DNA of 64,000 bases. It comes from Rathayibacter sp. VKM Ac-2857 (GTDB lineage Bacteria; Actinomycetota; Actinomycetes; Actinomycetales; Microbacteriaceae). Within the stretch, counting starts at the first letter, position 1. Each line of letters opens with the position of its first letter. Shown here one piece after another: positions 32,407-40,708 of this stretch. The notes under the pieces were generated by a model. The model was given only the letters and a program-made list of their open reading frames with translations, did no database searches and was not told the origin of the DNA. The DNA lies in assembly GCF_013205025.1 (NCBI RefSeq), contig NZ_JABMLE010000001.1, forward strand, positions 1,426,001-1,490,000, written 5' to 3'. The position numbers and the translations under genes were made by a program.

Positions 32407-33036
32407 ATGCCCACTCCCGAGCGCACCTCCCTCGACGCGATCGTCCGCGCCGCCGCCGAGATCCTCGAGGAGGAGGGGCTCGCCGGCGTGACGATGCAGG
32501 CCGTCGCGCTGCGCGTCGGCGTGCGCGCCCCCTCCCTCTACAAGCGCGTCGAGGGCCGCGACACCCTGCTCCGCCTCGTCGCGGAGGCGGCGCTGGGCGA
32601 GGTCGCCGCGCGGGTCGAGCCGCTCGAGGACGCCGAGGAGCTCGCCGACGCCCTCCGCGCGTTCGGTCGCGAGCGGCCCGCCGCCTTCCTCCTGGTGATG
32701 GCGCCGGCGCCCGGGACCCCGGTGGCCCGGCAGGAGTTCCGCGACGCGGCGAGCGCCTCCGTCCTCCGCGTCGCCGCCGGGCTCGCGGGCGAGGAGCACG
32801 CGCTCGAGGCCGCGCGCACCCTGACTGCCTGGGCGACCGGCTTCGTCGGCATGGAGATCAACGGGGCGTTCACCCTGGGCGGCGACGTCGAGAGCGCCTG
32901 GCGCTTCGGGCTGAGCCGGGTGGTCGCGGCACTGCAGCTCGCGGCGCTGGAGTCGGCGGAGCTGGAGCCGGCGGAGCTCAGCGCGCCGACGTCTCGTCCT
33001 CGAGGAACCGCGGCCGGCTCGCCGCGATCCCGCTGA
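32407..33036 (+). CDS. TetR-family repressor
   Basis: 209 aa. ERTSLDAIVRAAAEILEEEG, LAGVTMQAVALRVGVRAPSL and YKRVEGRDTLLRLVAEAAL are the N-terminal helix-turn-helix of TetR proteins. The C-terminal ligand domain (about 90-200) is Ala/Leu-rich. TATAGT seven bases before the ATG suggests a leaderless start; a GTG nine bases earlier is possible. It is divergent from the MBL hydrolase with a shared operator, so it probably controls that gene. The last 59 bases overlap the 3' end of the convergent MFS gene on the opposite strand. Confidence 0.9.
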   Translation: MPTPERTSLDAIVRAAAEILEEEGLAGVTMQAVALRVGVRAPSLYKRVEGRDTLLRLVAEAALGEVAARVEPLEDAEELADALRAFGRERPAAFLLVMAPAPGTPVARQEFRDAASASVLRVAAGLAGEEHALEAARTLTAWATGFVGMEINGAFTLGGDVESAWRFGLSRVVAALQLAALESAELEPAELSAPTSRPRGTAAGSPRSR

Positions 33037-34177
33037 CCAGCAGCACGACGAGGCTCGCCAGCAGGAAGACGTAGGAGCCGGTCCAGCTGCCCTGCGCCTC
33101 GTAGATCAGCCCGATCAGCAGCGGCCCGGCGCAGGCGAGCGCGTAGCCGAGGCCCTGCGTCGCTCCCGAGAGCACCGAGGAGCCGGCCGTGCTGCGGGTG
33201 CGCGCGTTGACGAGGGTGAGGGTCATCGGGAAGGTGCTGACGCCGAGGCCGAGGCAGACCACCCAGACGACCGCTCCGGCCAGCGGCGCGACGAGCAGGC
33301 CGACGTAGCCGACGGCGAGCAGCGCGACGCAGACCACCACCACGATCGACGGGTTCCGCATCCCGAGGGTCAGCGGTGGGACGACGAAGGCCGCGCCGAG
33401 CCCGAAGATCGAGAAGAGGGCGAGCAGGGCGCCGCCCTGGGCCGGGTCGGCGCCCGCGTCGACGAGGATCGTCGGCAGCCAGGTGATGATCGCGTAGGTG
33501 TTCAGCGCGGTCGTCCCGAGCATCAGGACCATCGCCCAGAGCAGGCGGGTGCGCCAGGCGCCGACGAGCGGGGTGGGCGCGGCGGCCGCGGCGGCACCCG
33601 CTCCGCCCTGCCGCGCGAGCGCCGCCCAGAGCAGGCAGGCGACCGCGGTCAGCGCCGCCCAGACGCCGACGGCGAAGCGCCAGTCGACGGCGGAGGCGAG
33701 CGGGACCGCCACGAGCGGAGCGACGAACTGACCGGCCTGGAGCAGCGCGAGGTAGAGCGAGCTGATCGCCTTCAGCCGGTCGGCGAAGTAGCGCTTCACG
33801 ATCGGCACGATCAGGACGTTCGAGGTCCCGACCCCGGCGAACGCGACGACCGAGGACAGCACCAGCGCGAGCGGGCTCGGGCTGAGCGCGCGGAGCACCA
33901 GCCCCGCGGTGGTCACCAGCGTCGCCGCGGCGAGGGTGCGCTCGAGGCCGAAGCGGCGCGCGGCCCCGGCGGCGACCACTCCGAAGACAGCGAAGGACGC
34001 GGTGACGATCGTGCCGAAGGCGCCGTAGAGCGAGGGGCCGAAACCGAGGTCGGCGCCGATCGTCTCGAGCAGCGGGCTGAAGCCGGTGACGGCGGTGCGG
34101 AGGTTGAGCGCCGTCATCACGATCGCGGCGAGTGCGAGGAGCGCGGTCCTCTGCGGGGTGACGACGGTGGACGTCAT
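32978..34177 (-). CDS. MFS transporter, CynX/NimT type
   Basis: 399 aa, 12 TM segments. ALNLRTAVTGFSPLLETIGADLG is the family start (TM1 with N-L-R-T-A), then SLYGAFGTIVTASFAVFGVV, FAGVGTSNVLIVPIVKRYFAD and GLGVSTFPMTLTLVNARTRS. CynX/NimT proteins move cyanate, nitroimidazoles or small organic acids. It starts divergently from a FadR-type GntR regulator across a CCTGCCTAGGTAGG palindrome, so that regulator likely controls it. Its 3' end overlaps the tetR 3' end. Confidence 0.88.
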   Translation of the reverse strand: MTSTVVTPQRTALLALAAIVMTALNLRTAVTGFSPLLETIGADLGFGPSLYGAFGTIVTASFAVFGVVAAGAARRFGLERTLAAATLVTTAGLVLRALSPSPLALVLSSVVAFAGVGTSNVLIVPIVKRYFADRLKAISSLYLALLQAGQFVAPLVAVPLASAVDWRFAVGVWAALTAVACLLWAALARQGGAGAAAAAAPTPLVGAWRTRLLWAMVLMLGTTALNTYAIITWLPTILVDAGADPAQGGALLALFSIFGLGAAFVVPPLTLGMRNPSIVVVVCVALLAVGYVGLLVAPLAGAVVWVVCLGLGVSTFPMTLTLVNARTRSTAGSSVLSGATQGLGYALACAGPLLIGLIYEAQGSWTGSYVFLLASLVVLLVSGIAASRPRFLEDETSAR

Positions 34178-34182
34178 GGCGG

Positions 34183-34196
34183 CCTGCCTAGGTAGG
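34183..34196. promoter_or_regulatory. GntR operator between MFS and GntR genes
   Basis: CCTGCCTAGGTAGG is a 14-bp palindrome with one mismatched pair, in the 27-bp gap between the divergent starts 34177 and 34205. TAGGAT at 34193-34198 is six bases before the regulator ATG, so the site overlaps its -10 box. Confidence 0.6.
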
Positions 34197-34204
34197 ATGA
34201 TGGG

Positions 34205-34939
34205 ATGAATCCCGCCGAGCCTAGCGCGCCGGAGCCAGGCGCGGTCGATCCGCGCGCCCCGGAGCCGTTCCGCCGCGAGAGCGTCATCGACCACGTCACC
34301 GCGCTCTTCCACGAGGAGATCCGCTCCGGCCGCTGGGCCGTCGGCGCGCGGATCCCGGTCGAGGCGGAGCTGGTGCGCTGGACCGGCGCGGGGCGCAACT
34401 CCGTCCGCGAGGCGGTGCAGACGCTCGTGCAGTCGGGACTCGTGCGGCGGGAGCAGGGGCGCGGCACCTTCGTGATCGCGCGCTCGCAGCTCACCACGTC
34501 GCTCCGGAGACGGCTGCCGAGCGCCGAGCGGCGCGACGGCCTGGAGCTGCGCTTCGCCATCGACGGGGCGACCGCGGCGCTGGCGGCCGAGCGGCGGACC
34601 GCGGAGGACGTCGAGACGCTGCGGGCCCTGCTCGCCGCGCGCAGCCGCTCCTGGGCGGGCGGGGACCTCGCCGAGCGGACCGCGACCGACACCGCGCTGC
34701 ACCGCGCGGTCGTCGCGGCCACGCACAACGCGCTCTTCCTCGAGCTCTACGACGGGCTCACCGGGCTGTTCGAGACGGTGCTGCAGGACGACGTCGTCGG
34801 CGAGGAGGACCGGCACGCCCGCGAGCACGCCCTGCTGGTCGACTCGATCGCCGCCGGCGACGCGGCCGGGGCCCGGCGGGCGATCGAGGAGCTGCTGGCG
34901 CCGCTGCTGGAGCAGGACGGCGCGCAGAACATCAGCTGA
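34205..34939 (+). CDS. GntR-family regulator, FadR subgroup
   Basis: 244 aa. The winged helix is at about residues 25-95 (DHVTALFHEEIRSGRWAVGA, RIPVEAELVRWTGAGRNSV, REAVQTLVQSGLVRREQGRG with GTFV). The C-terminal all-helical FCD domain shows ELRFAIDGATAALAAERRT, DTALHRAVVAATHN and EHALLVDSIAAGDAAGAR with metal-site His/Asp positions. Usual length. It probably represses the divergent MFS gene until it binds a small carboxylate. Leaderless-type start. Confidence 0.92.
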   Translation: MNPAEPSAPEPGAVDPRAPEPFRRESVIDHVTALFHEEIRSGRWAVGARIPVEAELVRWTGAGRNSVREAVQTLVQSGLVRREQGRGTFVIARSQLTTSLRRRLPSAERRDGLELRFAIDGATAALAAERRTAEDVETLRALLAARSRSWAGGDLAERTATDTALHRAVVAATHNALFLELYDGLTGLFETVLQDDVVGEEDRHAREHALLVDSIAAGDAAGARRAIEELLAPLLEQDGAQNIS

Positions 34940-34997
34940 GAGGCCTCGTCATCGGCCATCGGCGATGAGTCGTGCTGTCAGCCGACGTTCTGCGGGC

Positions 34998-35399
34998 TCA
35001 GCGCTGCGGACGGCGCGTCGACCATAGCGCCCAGGCCACCAGCAGCGGCTGGAAGACCAGCCGGACCGCGCGCTTGCGATCGGTGTCGAGGCCGAACGCG
35101 CTGGTCTTCGTGACGTACTGCGAGACGTTGCCGGGGAAGATCGCGGTGAAGAAGGCGGCGGCGGCCGCGCCGACCAGCGGCGCCCGGCGGCGCGCGAGCA
35201 CCAGCGACGCCCCGAGGCCGATCTCGACGACGCCCGAGGCGAGCACGACCGTGTCCTTGTCCAGCGGCACCCACGCCGGCACCTGCGCCTGGAACTCCTC
35301 GCGCGCGCGCGTCAGATGGCTGACGCCGGCGAAGACGAGGGCGGAGCCGAGGAGGACCTTGGCGCCGGTGCGGATCAGAGACGGGGTGGAGGAGGCCAT
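34998..35399 (-). CDS. DoxX-like membrane protein
   Basis: 133 aa, four TM segments (VLLGSALVFAGVSHLT; VVLASGVVEIGLGASLVLA; LVGAAAAAFFTAIFPG; LVFQPLLVAWALW). The SH-L-T/E-F-pattern and FPGNVSQY motif match DoxX/MauE-like integral membrane proteins of actinobacteria. Small and of unknown role, often tied to redox or thiol stress. Start at 35399, with GGAGG directly upstream of the ATG. Confidence 0.8.
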   Translation of the reverse strand: MASSTPSLIRTGAKVLLGSALVFAGVSHLTRAREEFQAQVPAWVPLDKDTVVLASGVVEIGLGASLVLARRRAPLVGAAAAAFFTAIFPGNVSQYVTKTSAFGLDTDRKRAVRLVFQPLLVAWALWSTRRPQR

Positions 35400-35493
35400 G
35401 CCTCCATCGTTCCCGATCGAGCGAGCCGGAGTGCCCGGCAGCGCCCGAACCGCACGGATGTGCCGTGTCGGAGGCCCGGCCTAGTCTGATCGG

Positions 35494-35979
35494 GTGTCAG
35501 ACCGCATCCTCGTCCTCACCACCGGCGGAACCATCGACAAGGAGTACTCGCTCGCGGGCGAGCTCGAGATCGGTGCGCCGACGATCCCGCGCCTGCTCGA
35601 GCCCGTGCTCTCGACGCTCGAGTTCCGCGTCGAGGAGGTCCTGCGCAAGGACAGCCTCGACCTCGACGACGCCGACCGCGCGCTGATCCGCGAGCGCGTG
35701 CTCTCTGCCGAGGAGGACCGCATCGTCCTCACCCACGGCACCGACACGATGACGCTCACGGCCGAGGCGCTCGGCGCCGTCCGCGACCGGGTCGTGGTGC
35801 TGACCGGCGCGATGCAGCCCGCGCGGATGCGCGACAGCGACGCCGCCTTCAACCTCGGCGCGGCCGTCGCGGCGGTGCAGCTGCTGCCGCCGGGCGTCTA
35901 CCTCGCGATGAGCGGGCGGGTGCTGCCGGCCGGCGCGGTCGTCAAGGACCGGGCGGCCGGGATCTTCCTGCCGGCCTGA
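35494..35979 (+). CDS. One-domain asparaginase-like protein
   Basis: 161 aa, against about 330 for full L-asparaginases. The N-terminal asparaginase signatures are present: LVLTTGGTIDKEYS (catalytic Thr in TTGGTID), IVLTHGTDTMTLTAEAL (second Thr and Asp-Thr), and LTGAMQPARMRDSDAAFN. The C-terminal domain is missing, and the stop is genuine with no coding continuation. Such short forms exist in other bacteria as separate proteins. TAGTCT six bases before the GTG points to leaderless expression. The catalytic pair is intact, so an amidase activity is possible. Confidence 0.85.
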   Translation: MSDRILVLTTGGTIDKEYSLAGELEIGAPTIPRLLEPVLSTLEFRVEEVLRKDSLDLDDADRALIRERVLSAEEDRIVLTHGTDTMTLTAEALGAVRDRVVVLTGAMQPARMRDSDAAFNLGAAVAAVQLLPPGVYLAMSGRVLPAGAVVKDRAAGIFLPA

Positions 35980-36001
35980 GCCGCGAGACTCGAGGCGGCC
36001 G

Positions 36002-36439
36002 TCACTCCGCCGCCGCGACCGCCCGCGTGCACTCCGCGCACAGCCCGAAGACATCCACGACGTGGTGCGCATCCGTGAAGCCGTTCTGCGCCGCGACGGT
36101 GCGCGCCCAGGTCTCGACCGCGTCCGCCGCGATCTCGACGGTCAGCCCGCAGCGCCGGCAGATCAGGTGGTGGTGGTGCGTGCCCGGAGTGCAGGCGCGG
36201 TAGAGGCTCTCGCCGTCCGGCGACTGCAGCGAGTCGGCCTCGCCCTCGACCGCGAGGTCGGACAGGGCGCGGTAGACCGTCGCCAGGCCGATCGGCCAGC
36301 CGGAGGCGTGCAGCGCGCTGTGCAGCCCCTGCGCGCTGACGAAGTCCTCGCGCTGGGTGAGCGCCTCGCGCACCGCCTCGCGCTGCCACGTGTTCCGCTT
36401 GACCACCGGTCCGCCCTCTCGTTTCACGACCCGCGCCAC
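36002..36439 (-). CDS. zur: Fur-family zinc regulator Zur
   Basis: 145 aa. The winged helix is TWQREAVREALTQREDFVSA with GLATVYRALSDLAVEGE. Metal sites: THHHHLICRRCGLTVEI (His-rich stretch and first CxxC) and VVDVFGLCAECTRAVAA (second CxxC). It is downstream of znuB in the same operon (gap of one base between the znuB stop and this GTG), and the operon promoter carries a Zur-like box, so identity as Zur rather than Fur is favoured. It represses zinc uptake when zinc is high. Confidence 0.9.
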   Translation of the reverse strand: MARVVKREGGPVVKRNTWQREAVREALTQREDFVSAQGLHSALHASGWPIGLATVYRALSDLAVEGEADSLQSPDGESLYRACTPGTHHHHLICRRCGLTVEIAADAVETWARTVAAQNGFTDAHHVVDVFGLCAECTRAVAAAE

Positions 36440-36440
36440 G

Positions 36441-37322
36441 CTATACCCCCGCCCCGACCGCGACCGGCGAGCGCCGGCGCGAGCGCCGCACGCCCTTGCG
36501 GCCGATGATCCGGCAGACGACGTAGATCGCGAACGAGATCGTCGTCACGTAGGGGCTGATCGGCACGGAGCCGCCGAGCGCGAGCAGGATCCCGCCCACC
36601 AGCGCGCCGACCGCGAAGAGCACGCTGAGCAGCGGCACGAGCACCGGCGACGCCGAGATCCGCAGCGCCGCGGCCGCCGGGGTGACCAGGATCGCGAGCA
36701 CCAGCAGCGACCCGACGATCTGCACCGACACCGCCACGGCGAGGCCGAGCAGCAGCATGAAGACGATCGAGAGCGCCCGGGTCGGGATGCCGCGCGCGGC
36801 CGCCACGTCGGCGTCGACGCTCGCGAAGGTCAGCGGGCGCCAGATCAGCGCGAGCCCGATCACGACGACGACCGAGATGGCGATCAGCCAGCCCAGCTGC
36901 GGGTCGTCTACCGCGACGATCTGGCCGGTGAGCAGGCCGAACTTGTTGGCGCTCCGGCCGGGATACAGCGCGAGGCAGAGGATCCCGAGGCCGAGGCCGA
37001 ACGGCATCAGCACGGCGATGATCGAGTTGCGGTCGCGGGCGCGCGAACCGAGCAGCCCGATCAGCAGCGCCGCGACGAGCGAGCCGACGATCGAGCCCTG
37101 CACCACGCCGACGCCCAGCAGCAGGCCGGCCGAGGCGCCTGCGAAGGACAGCTCGCTGATCCCGTGCACGGCGAAGGCCATGTCGCGCGACATCACGAAG
37201 ACGCCGATCAGCCCGCCGACGACGCCGAGGACGGCGCCCGCGATCACGGAGTTCAGCAGCAGCGCGAGCAGCGCGCCGTAGTCGGAGAAGTCGAAGATCT
37301 GCGACCAGACGTCGTCGCTCAT
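36441..37322 (-). CDS. znuB: Zinc ABC transporter permease
   Basis: 293 aa, eight or nine TM segments. LLLNSVIAGAVLGVVGGLIGVFVMSRDMAFAVHGISELSF contains the ABC-3 family signature with SRDMAF and HGISELS. GVGVVQGSIVGSLVAALLIG, DADVAAARGIPTRAL and VGSLLVLAILVTPAAAALRI are also typical. ATG at 37322 overlaps znuC stop by ATGA. It forms the membrane channel of the zinc importer with znuC ATPase and znuA lipoprotein. Confidence 0.93.
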   Translation of the reverse strand: MSDDVWSQIFDFSDYGALLALLLNSVIAGAVLGVVGGLIGVFVMSRDMAFAVHGISELSFAGASAGLLLGVGVVQGSIVGSLVAALLIGLLGSRARDRNSIIAVLMPFGLGLGILCLALYPGRSANKFGLLTGQIVAVDDPQLGWLIAISVVVVIGLALIWRPLTFASVDADVAAARGIPTRALSIVFMLLLGLAVAVSVQIVGSLLVLAILVTPAAAALRISASPVLVPLLSVLFAVGALVGGILLALGGSVPISPYVTTISFAIYVVCRIIGRKGVRRSRRRSPVAVGAGV

Positions 37323-38185
37323 GCGCGCTCCTCCTCGTGCTCGTGCACGTGCGAGTGGTCGGGGGCGCCGACCACGATGACGCGGCCGCGCGCGCGGATC
37401 ACGTCGACCGGCGCGTCGTACAGCTCGCTGAGCACCTCGGAGCGCAGCACCTCGTCGGGGGTGCCGATCCGGAAGCGGCCGCCGGCCAGGTAGAGCACCC
37501 GGTCGACCATCCCGAGCACCGGATTCACGTCGTGGGTGACGAAGAGCACGCCGAGGTTCCGCTCGCGGCGGTGCCGGTCGATCAGCTCGCTCACCGCGCG
37601 CTGGTGCGCGAGGTCGAGGGCGATCAGCGGCTCGTCGCAGAGCAGCAGGGCCGGGTCGCCGGCCAGCGCCTGGCCGACCCGGACGCGCTGCTGCTCGCCG
37701 CCGGAGAGGCTGCCGATCGGCGCGTCGGCGTAGTCGGTGGCGCCGACGGAGGCGAGCAGGGCGTCGACCTGGGCGCAACGGGAGCGCGAGGGCAGCGGCA
37801 GGCCGAAGCGGTGGCCGTCGATGCCGAGGCCGATCAGGTCGCGGGCGCGCAGCGGGGTGCCCTCGTCGGCGAGCTTCTGCTGCGGGATGTAGCCGATGCG
37901 GCGGTTGCCCCGGTGCACGGGCTCGCCGAGGACGCGCAGCTCGCCGCTGCTGAGCGGCTGCTGGCCGAGGACGGCGCGGAGCAGGCTGGTCTTGCCGGAG
38001 CCGTTCGCGCCGAGCACCGCGACGAACTCGCCGGCCCGCACGTCGAGGTCGACGCCGCCCCAGAGCTCGCGGTCGCCGAAGCGCAGACCGGCGCCGCGCA
38101 GCTGCAGCACGGACGCCGAAAGGCCCGCCTCCGAGGAGGCGGGCGCTGACGACGGACCGGGTGGGGTCGAGGAGGGTGGCGTCAC
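37319..38185 (-). CDS. znuC: Zinc ABC transporter ATP-binding protein
   Basis: 288 aa, GTG at 38185 coupled to znuA. Walker A VLGANGSGKTSLLRAVLG, Q-loop RIGYIPQQK, signature GSLSGGEQQRVRVGQALAGD, Walker B LLLCDEPLIALDLAHQ and H-switch VLFVTHDVN are complete. The tail ends HSHVHEHEEE, a His-rich segment that may bind zinc. N-terminal 30 residues are a Ser/Pro-rich extension. Confidence 0.94.
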   Translation of the reverse strand: MTPPSSTPPGPSSAPASSEAGLSASVLQLRGAGLRFGDRELWGGVDLDVRAGEFVAVLGANGSGKTSLLRAVLGQQPLSSGELRVLGEPVHRGNRRIGYIPQQKLADEGTPLRARDLIGLGIDGHRFGLPLPSRSRCAQVDALLASVGATDYADAPIGSLSGGEQQRVRVGQALAGDPALLLCDEPLIALDLAHQRAVSELIDRHRRERNLGVLFVTHDVNPVLGMVDRVLYLAGGRFRIGTPDEVLRSEVLSELYDAPVDVIRARGRVIVVGAPDHSHVHEHEEERA

Positions 38186-39147
38186 GACGAGAGGGCTCCC
38201 TCGAGGGCGTCGAGGTTGGCGGTCATCCAGGTCACGTAATCGTCGCCCTCGGGCAGCGTCTCGGTGACGCCGACGGTCGCGATGCCGGCCGACTCCGCCG
38301 CGTCGAGCACGGCCTGGGTCTGCGAGCTCTCGGTCTGCTCGTTGAACACGAGCGCGTCGACGGTGCCGTCGGAGAAGAGGGCGAGCGTCTCCTGCAGCGT
38401 GGTCGCGGGGACGTCGGTGCCCTCCTCGACCGCCTCGCTGAACGCCTCCGGAGTCGCGTTCACGAGCCCGAGCGCGTCGGTCAGGTAGAGCGGGACGGGC
38501 TCGGTGATGGCGATGGAGCGGCCGCCCAGGGTGCCCTTGAGCTCGGCCTCGCGGTCGATCAGGGCGTCGAGGGAGCCGCCGAGGGTCTCGGCGTTGGCGG
38601 CGTAGGTGGACGCGTTGTCCGCGTCGATCGTGGACAACTCGTCGGCGATCGTGGTGACCATCTCGCGGACGGCGGACAGGTCGTACCAGACGTGCTCGTT
38701 GTAGTCGGCGTGCTCGTGGCCGGCCTCGTCGTGATCGGCGTCGGCGGCTTCGTCCTCGTGGTCGTGCTCCTCCTCGAGCCCGGCGACGACGGTGGCGGTG
38801 ATCACGGGGGCGGTGGAGCCGGAGGCGTCGATCATGGTGTCGACGAACGCGTCGTAGCCGCCGCCGTTCTCGATCACGAGCGCCGCGTTCGAGAGGGCGA
38901 GCTGGTCGCGGGCGGTCGCCTCGTACTCGTGCGGGTCCTTGTCCGGGCTGTCGATGATGCTCGTGACGTCGACCAGGTCGCCGCCGATGCTGCGGACCAG
39001 ATCGCCGTAGACGTCGGTCGACGCGACGACGGCGACCTTCCCGCTGTCGGCGGAGGCGCCGGTCGAGGAGGCCGTGCCGGAGCACGCCGAGAGGGCGAGC
39101 GCGGTGCTGCCGAGCAGCGCGACGAGGGCGAGGGAGCGGGTCTTCAC
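38182..39147 (-). CDS. znuA: Zinc-binding lipoprotein of the ABC importer
   Basis: 321 aa. Signal MKTRSLALVALLGSTALALS with lipobox LALSAC (Cys22). DVYGDLVRSIGGDLVDVTSI, KDPHEYEATARDQLALSNAA, then the His/Asp-rich loop EEEHDHEDEAADADHDEAGH with EHADYNEHVWYD, and ITEPVPLYLTDALGL, all fit ZnuA-type zinc solute-binding proteins. First gene of the operon; a Zur box lies about 75 bases before its ATG. It delivers zinc to ZnuB. Confidence 0.95.
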   Translation of the reverse strand: MKTRSLALVALLGSTALALSACSGTASSTGASADSGKVAVVASTDVYGDLVRSIGGDLVDVTSIIDSPDKDPHEYEATARDQLALSNAALVIENGGGYDAFVDTMIDASGSTAPVITATVVAGLEEEHDHEDEAADADHDEAGHEHADYNEHVWYDLSAVREMVTTIADELSTIDADNASTYAANAETLGGSLDALIDREAELKGTLGGRSIAITEPVPLYLTDALGLVNATPEAFSEAVEEGTDVPATTLQETLALFSDGTVDALVFNEQTESSQTQAVLDAAESAGIATVGVTETLPEGDDYVTWMTANLDALEGALSS

Positions 39148-39218
39148 GGGTGAGCCGATCTGAGTCTGGAGGAGCCGGGCTGGAGCCGGGTGGTCGGGTG
39201 CTCACACGGTAGCGACTA

Positions 39219-39235
39219 TTGATAACGATTGTCAA
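39219..39235. promoter_or_regulatory. Zur box upstream of znuA
   Basis: TTGATAACGATTGTCAA is an imperfect 17-bp palindrome that resembles the actinobacterial Zur consensus (TGAxAATGATTxTCA-like). It is located 72 bases before the znuA ATG, in the gap shared with the plus-strand flavoprotein gene at 39395. Confidence 0.75.
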
Positions 39236-39394
39236 AGTCAGTCCGCGACCCGTCGTCGTCGTCGCGTCGTCCGGCGTCACGAGCGGTCACGGGTCGTCGC
39301 ATTCCGCGGGCGGCCGCTCCCGGCTGCCACAGTCGCCGCACCACCCCGCGATCGCCGCACCGTCCGCGATCGCCGCATCCGGAGAGGAACCACC

Positions 39395-40687
39395 GTGAGC
39401 ACCACCGCACCGTCCCCGACCCTCGACAGCCCGTCCTCCACCGATCGGCCGTCCGCGACCGACCGGCCGCCACTGGCCGACCGCTGGTCGAGCACCCCGC
39501 GACCCGCCACTCCCGCCGAGTGGATCGCCCGCGCCGAGGAGGCCGCCGCCGTCCTCGCCGTCGACGCCCTCGAGCGGGACCGCGCGGGCGCGGCACCCTT
39601 CGCCGAGGTCGCGCTGCTCAAGAGCGCCGGCCTGGTGACCCTGCTCGGCCCCGTCGAGCACGGCGGCGGCGGTCAGGAGTGGACCGTCGCGCTCCGCGTG
39701 ATCCGCACGATCGCCCGCGCCGACGGCTCGATCGGCCAGCTGCTCGGCTACCACTACCTCTGGGCCTGGGCGGCGCGGCTGGTCGGCACGCCCGAGCAGA
39801 TCGCGGCGGTCGAGCGGCAGGCGACCGAGGGGAACCTCCTCTACGGCGGCGCGGTCAATCCGCGCGACTCCGATCTCACGATCCGCGAGGAGGGCGACGA
39901 GCTGGTCTTCACCGGTCGCAAGTCGTTCTCGACCGGCGGAGTCGTCAGCGACCTGACCGTGCTCGAGGGCGTCCTCGAGGGGACGGACACGCACGTCTTC
40001 GCGATCGTGCCGACCGCCCAGGACGGCATCGTCTTCGGCCGCGACTGGAACAGCCTCGGGCAGCGCCTCACCGAGTCGGGCTCGGTCGAGATCCGCGGGG
40101 TGCGCGTGCCGTGGGCCGCGGCGGCGGGCTTCGTCGACCGGGTGTTCCAGCCGCTGGTCTACAACACCCTCAACGTGCCGACCATCCAGCAGGTGTTCGC
40201 CGAGTTCTACCTCGGCATCGCGCAGGGCGCACTCGAGCGGGCCGCGCAGTACACCCGCGAGTCGACGCGGGCGTGGCCGTACGGCGGCGACGACAAGGCC
40301 CGGGCGAACGAGGAGTGGTACATCCTCGAGGGCTACGGCGATCTGCAGTCGCGCCTGTGGGCGGACGAGGCGCTGATCGACGCGACCGGCGCCGCCCTCT
40401 CGACCGCGCTGCACGCGCCGCGCGAGGAGCTGACCCCGCGCCGCCGCGGCGAGATCGCCGTGCGGATCGCGGCCGCGAAGGCGCGGATCGTCGAGGACGG
40501 CCTCGCCGCGGCCACCCGCGTCTTCGAGCTGACCGGCGCCCGCGCCTCCTCGAGCTCGGTCGGCCTCGACCTCTACTGGCGCAATCTGCGGACGCACTCG
40601 CTGCACGACCCGCTGCCGTACAAGCGCCGCGAGGTCGGCGTCTACACGCTGCTCGACGAGGTGCCGGAGCCGAGCTGGTACACCTGA
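39395..40687 (+). CDS. Acyl-CoA-dehydrogenase-fold monooxygenase (DszC/SfnB-like)
   Basis: 430 aa, GTG with GAGAGGA nine bases upstream. The N-terminal domain has GLVTLLGPVEHGGGGQEWTV and RADGSIGQLLGYHYLWAWAA. The beta domain has GAVNPRDSDLTIREEGDELVF and FTGRKSFSTGGVVSDLTVL. The C-terminus RNLRTHSLHDPLPYKRREVG is the hallmark of the DszC/SfnB group of flavin-dependent sulfur-scavenging or N/S-oxygenases, rather than a true dehydrogenase. Shares its upstream gap with the Zur-regulated operon. Substrate unknown. Confidence 0.82.
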   Translation: MSTTAPSPTLDSPSSTDRPSATDRPPLADRWSSTPRPATPAEWIARAEEAAAVLAVDALERDRAGAAPFAEVALLKSAGLVTLLGPVEHGGGGQEWTVALRVIRTIARADGSIGQLLGYHYLWAWAARLVGTPEQIAAVERQATEGNLLYGGAVNPRDSDLTIREEGDELVFTGRKSFSTGGVVSDLTVLEGVLEGTDTHVFAIVPTAQDGIVFGRDWNSLGQRLTESGSVEIRGVRVPWAAAAGFVDRVFQPLVYNTLNVPTIQQVFAEFYLGIAQGALERAAQYTRESTRAWPYGGDDKARANEEWYILEGYGDLQSRLWADEALIDATGAALSTALHAPREELTPRRRGEIAVRIAAAKARIVEDGLAAATRVFELTGARASSSSVGLDLYWRNLRTHSLHDPLPYKRREVGVYTLLDEVPEPSWYT

Positions 40688-40708
40688 TCGGCCGCGGCAC
40701 GGCCGGGG

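Noticed and set aside
32978-33036. tetR end and MFS end overlap as a false gene call
   Set aside because: Both genes are coherent to their stops, so the 59-bp antisense overlap is real.
39395-40687. True fatty acyl-CoA dehydrogenase
   Set aside because: The end motif HSLHDPLPYKRREVG fits the DszC/SfnB group; no beta-oxidation genes nearby.
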